Notes under the pieces: model-generated | The model's input: the letters and a program-made list of their open reading frames with translations, nothing else | Told to the model about the DNA's origin: nothing | The model's database searches: none | Shown here: positions 63,822 to 64,000 of the stretch, one piece after another | How the letters are laid out: the number at the start of each line of letters is the position of its first letter | Position numbering within the stretch: position 1 is the first letter of the stretch | Position numbers and translations under genes: made by a program | Assembly (NCBI RefSeq): GCF_007475525.1 | Contig: NZ_CP037899.1 | Span: 1,798,001 to 1,862,000, forward strand | Reading direction: 5' to 3' | Length of the DNA: 64,000 bases | Origin: Methylacidiphilum kamchatkense Kam1 | Lineage (GTDB): Bacteria; Verrucomicrobiota; Verrucomicrobiia; Methylacidiphilales; Methylacidiphilaceae

Positions 63822-64000
63822 TCGCATCCACGCTACAGATTCTATCTGGTTAACAAAAGAACCTAAGACTGTTACTTCTAGTTGAGAAAAACCATTCTCA
63901 CTGTCTTTTTCCCTTCCTAGGATCTCTAGCCTGGAAAGGTTAGCTTAAAACCAAAACAGGACAAGAGAGAGGAACACAATTTACCGGGTACCTATAATCT

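Overview
The window is a low-GC (roughly 40% by eye) bacterial chromosome segment, densely packed with housekeeping genes and with no prophage, CRISPR array or intact insertion sequence. The mix of genes suggests a Gram-negative bacterium of the PVC/Verrucomicrobia group: a b558-type SdhC, an outer-membrane barrel with a C-terminal aromatic residue, a ResB cytochrome c assembly protein, formate-THF ligase, RtcB with archease, and many secreted proteins of unknown family. An acidophilic methanotroph such as Methylacidiphilum fits the composition and gene style. This assignment is an inference from recall; no search was run.

Layout. 1-4.3 kb (minus): succinate dehydrogenase sdhA-sdhC, a HAD hydrolase and folC. 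4.6-11.9 kb (plus): a CNNM/CorC-type membrane protein, a DUF374 acyltransferase, an aldo/keto reductase, lepA-lepB and a universal stress protein. 11.9-13.6 kb (minus): formate-THF ligase. 13.9-20.9 kb (plus): resB, pheS, ileS and an outer-membrane protein closed by a clear terminator. 21-25.8 kb (minus): quinone oxidoreductase, thiE, accC, tsf and rpsB. 26.4-31.7 kb: a secreted protein of unknown family, a DEDD-type exonuclease, a Fur-family regulator, an orphan NtrC-type regulator, a WCPWC thioredoxin-like protein and two tandem paralogous secreted proteins, the first rich in Met and His. 31.7-37.4 kb: a surface-polysaccharide cluster of five glycosyltransferases and one polysaccharide deacetylase. 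37.6-43.8 kb: a secreted unknown, panB-folK, a methyltransferase, a DUF3455-like protein, tRNA-Phe, a second deacetylase and citrate synthase. 44.2-52.7 kb: an orphan P-loop ATPase, a TPR protein, uvrA and tlyA. 53-54.7 kb: tRNA-Asn, a gene-poor stretch, a GC-richer inverted/direct repeat element and a SixA-like gene lacking its catalytic His. 54.9-64 kb: an MFS exporter, eno, ftsB, hemW, two more glycosyltransferases, a methyltransferase-like gene, archease and RtcB.

The strongest sequence-level finding is that five genes (sdhA, fhs, rpsB and two glycosyltransferases) are each broken by the apparent loss of one base in a homopolymer run. rpsB and the central-metabolism genes would not be expected to be dead, so systematic homopolymer under-calling in this assembly is the simplest explanation. 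I annotate them as full genes with an apparent frameshift. The most interesting biological candidates are a 251-bp element with 32-bp inverted ends (plus a third copy) next to tRNA-Asn, the Met/His-rich secreted pair beside a thioredoxin-like protein and an NtrC-type regulator, the orphan 648-residue ATPase, and the SixA-like protein with a substituted catalytic motif.
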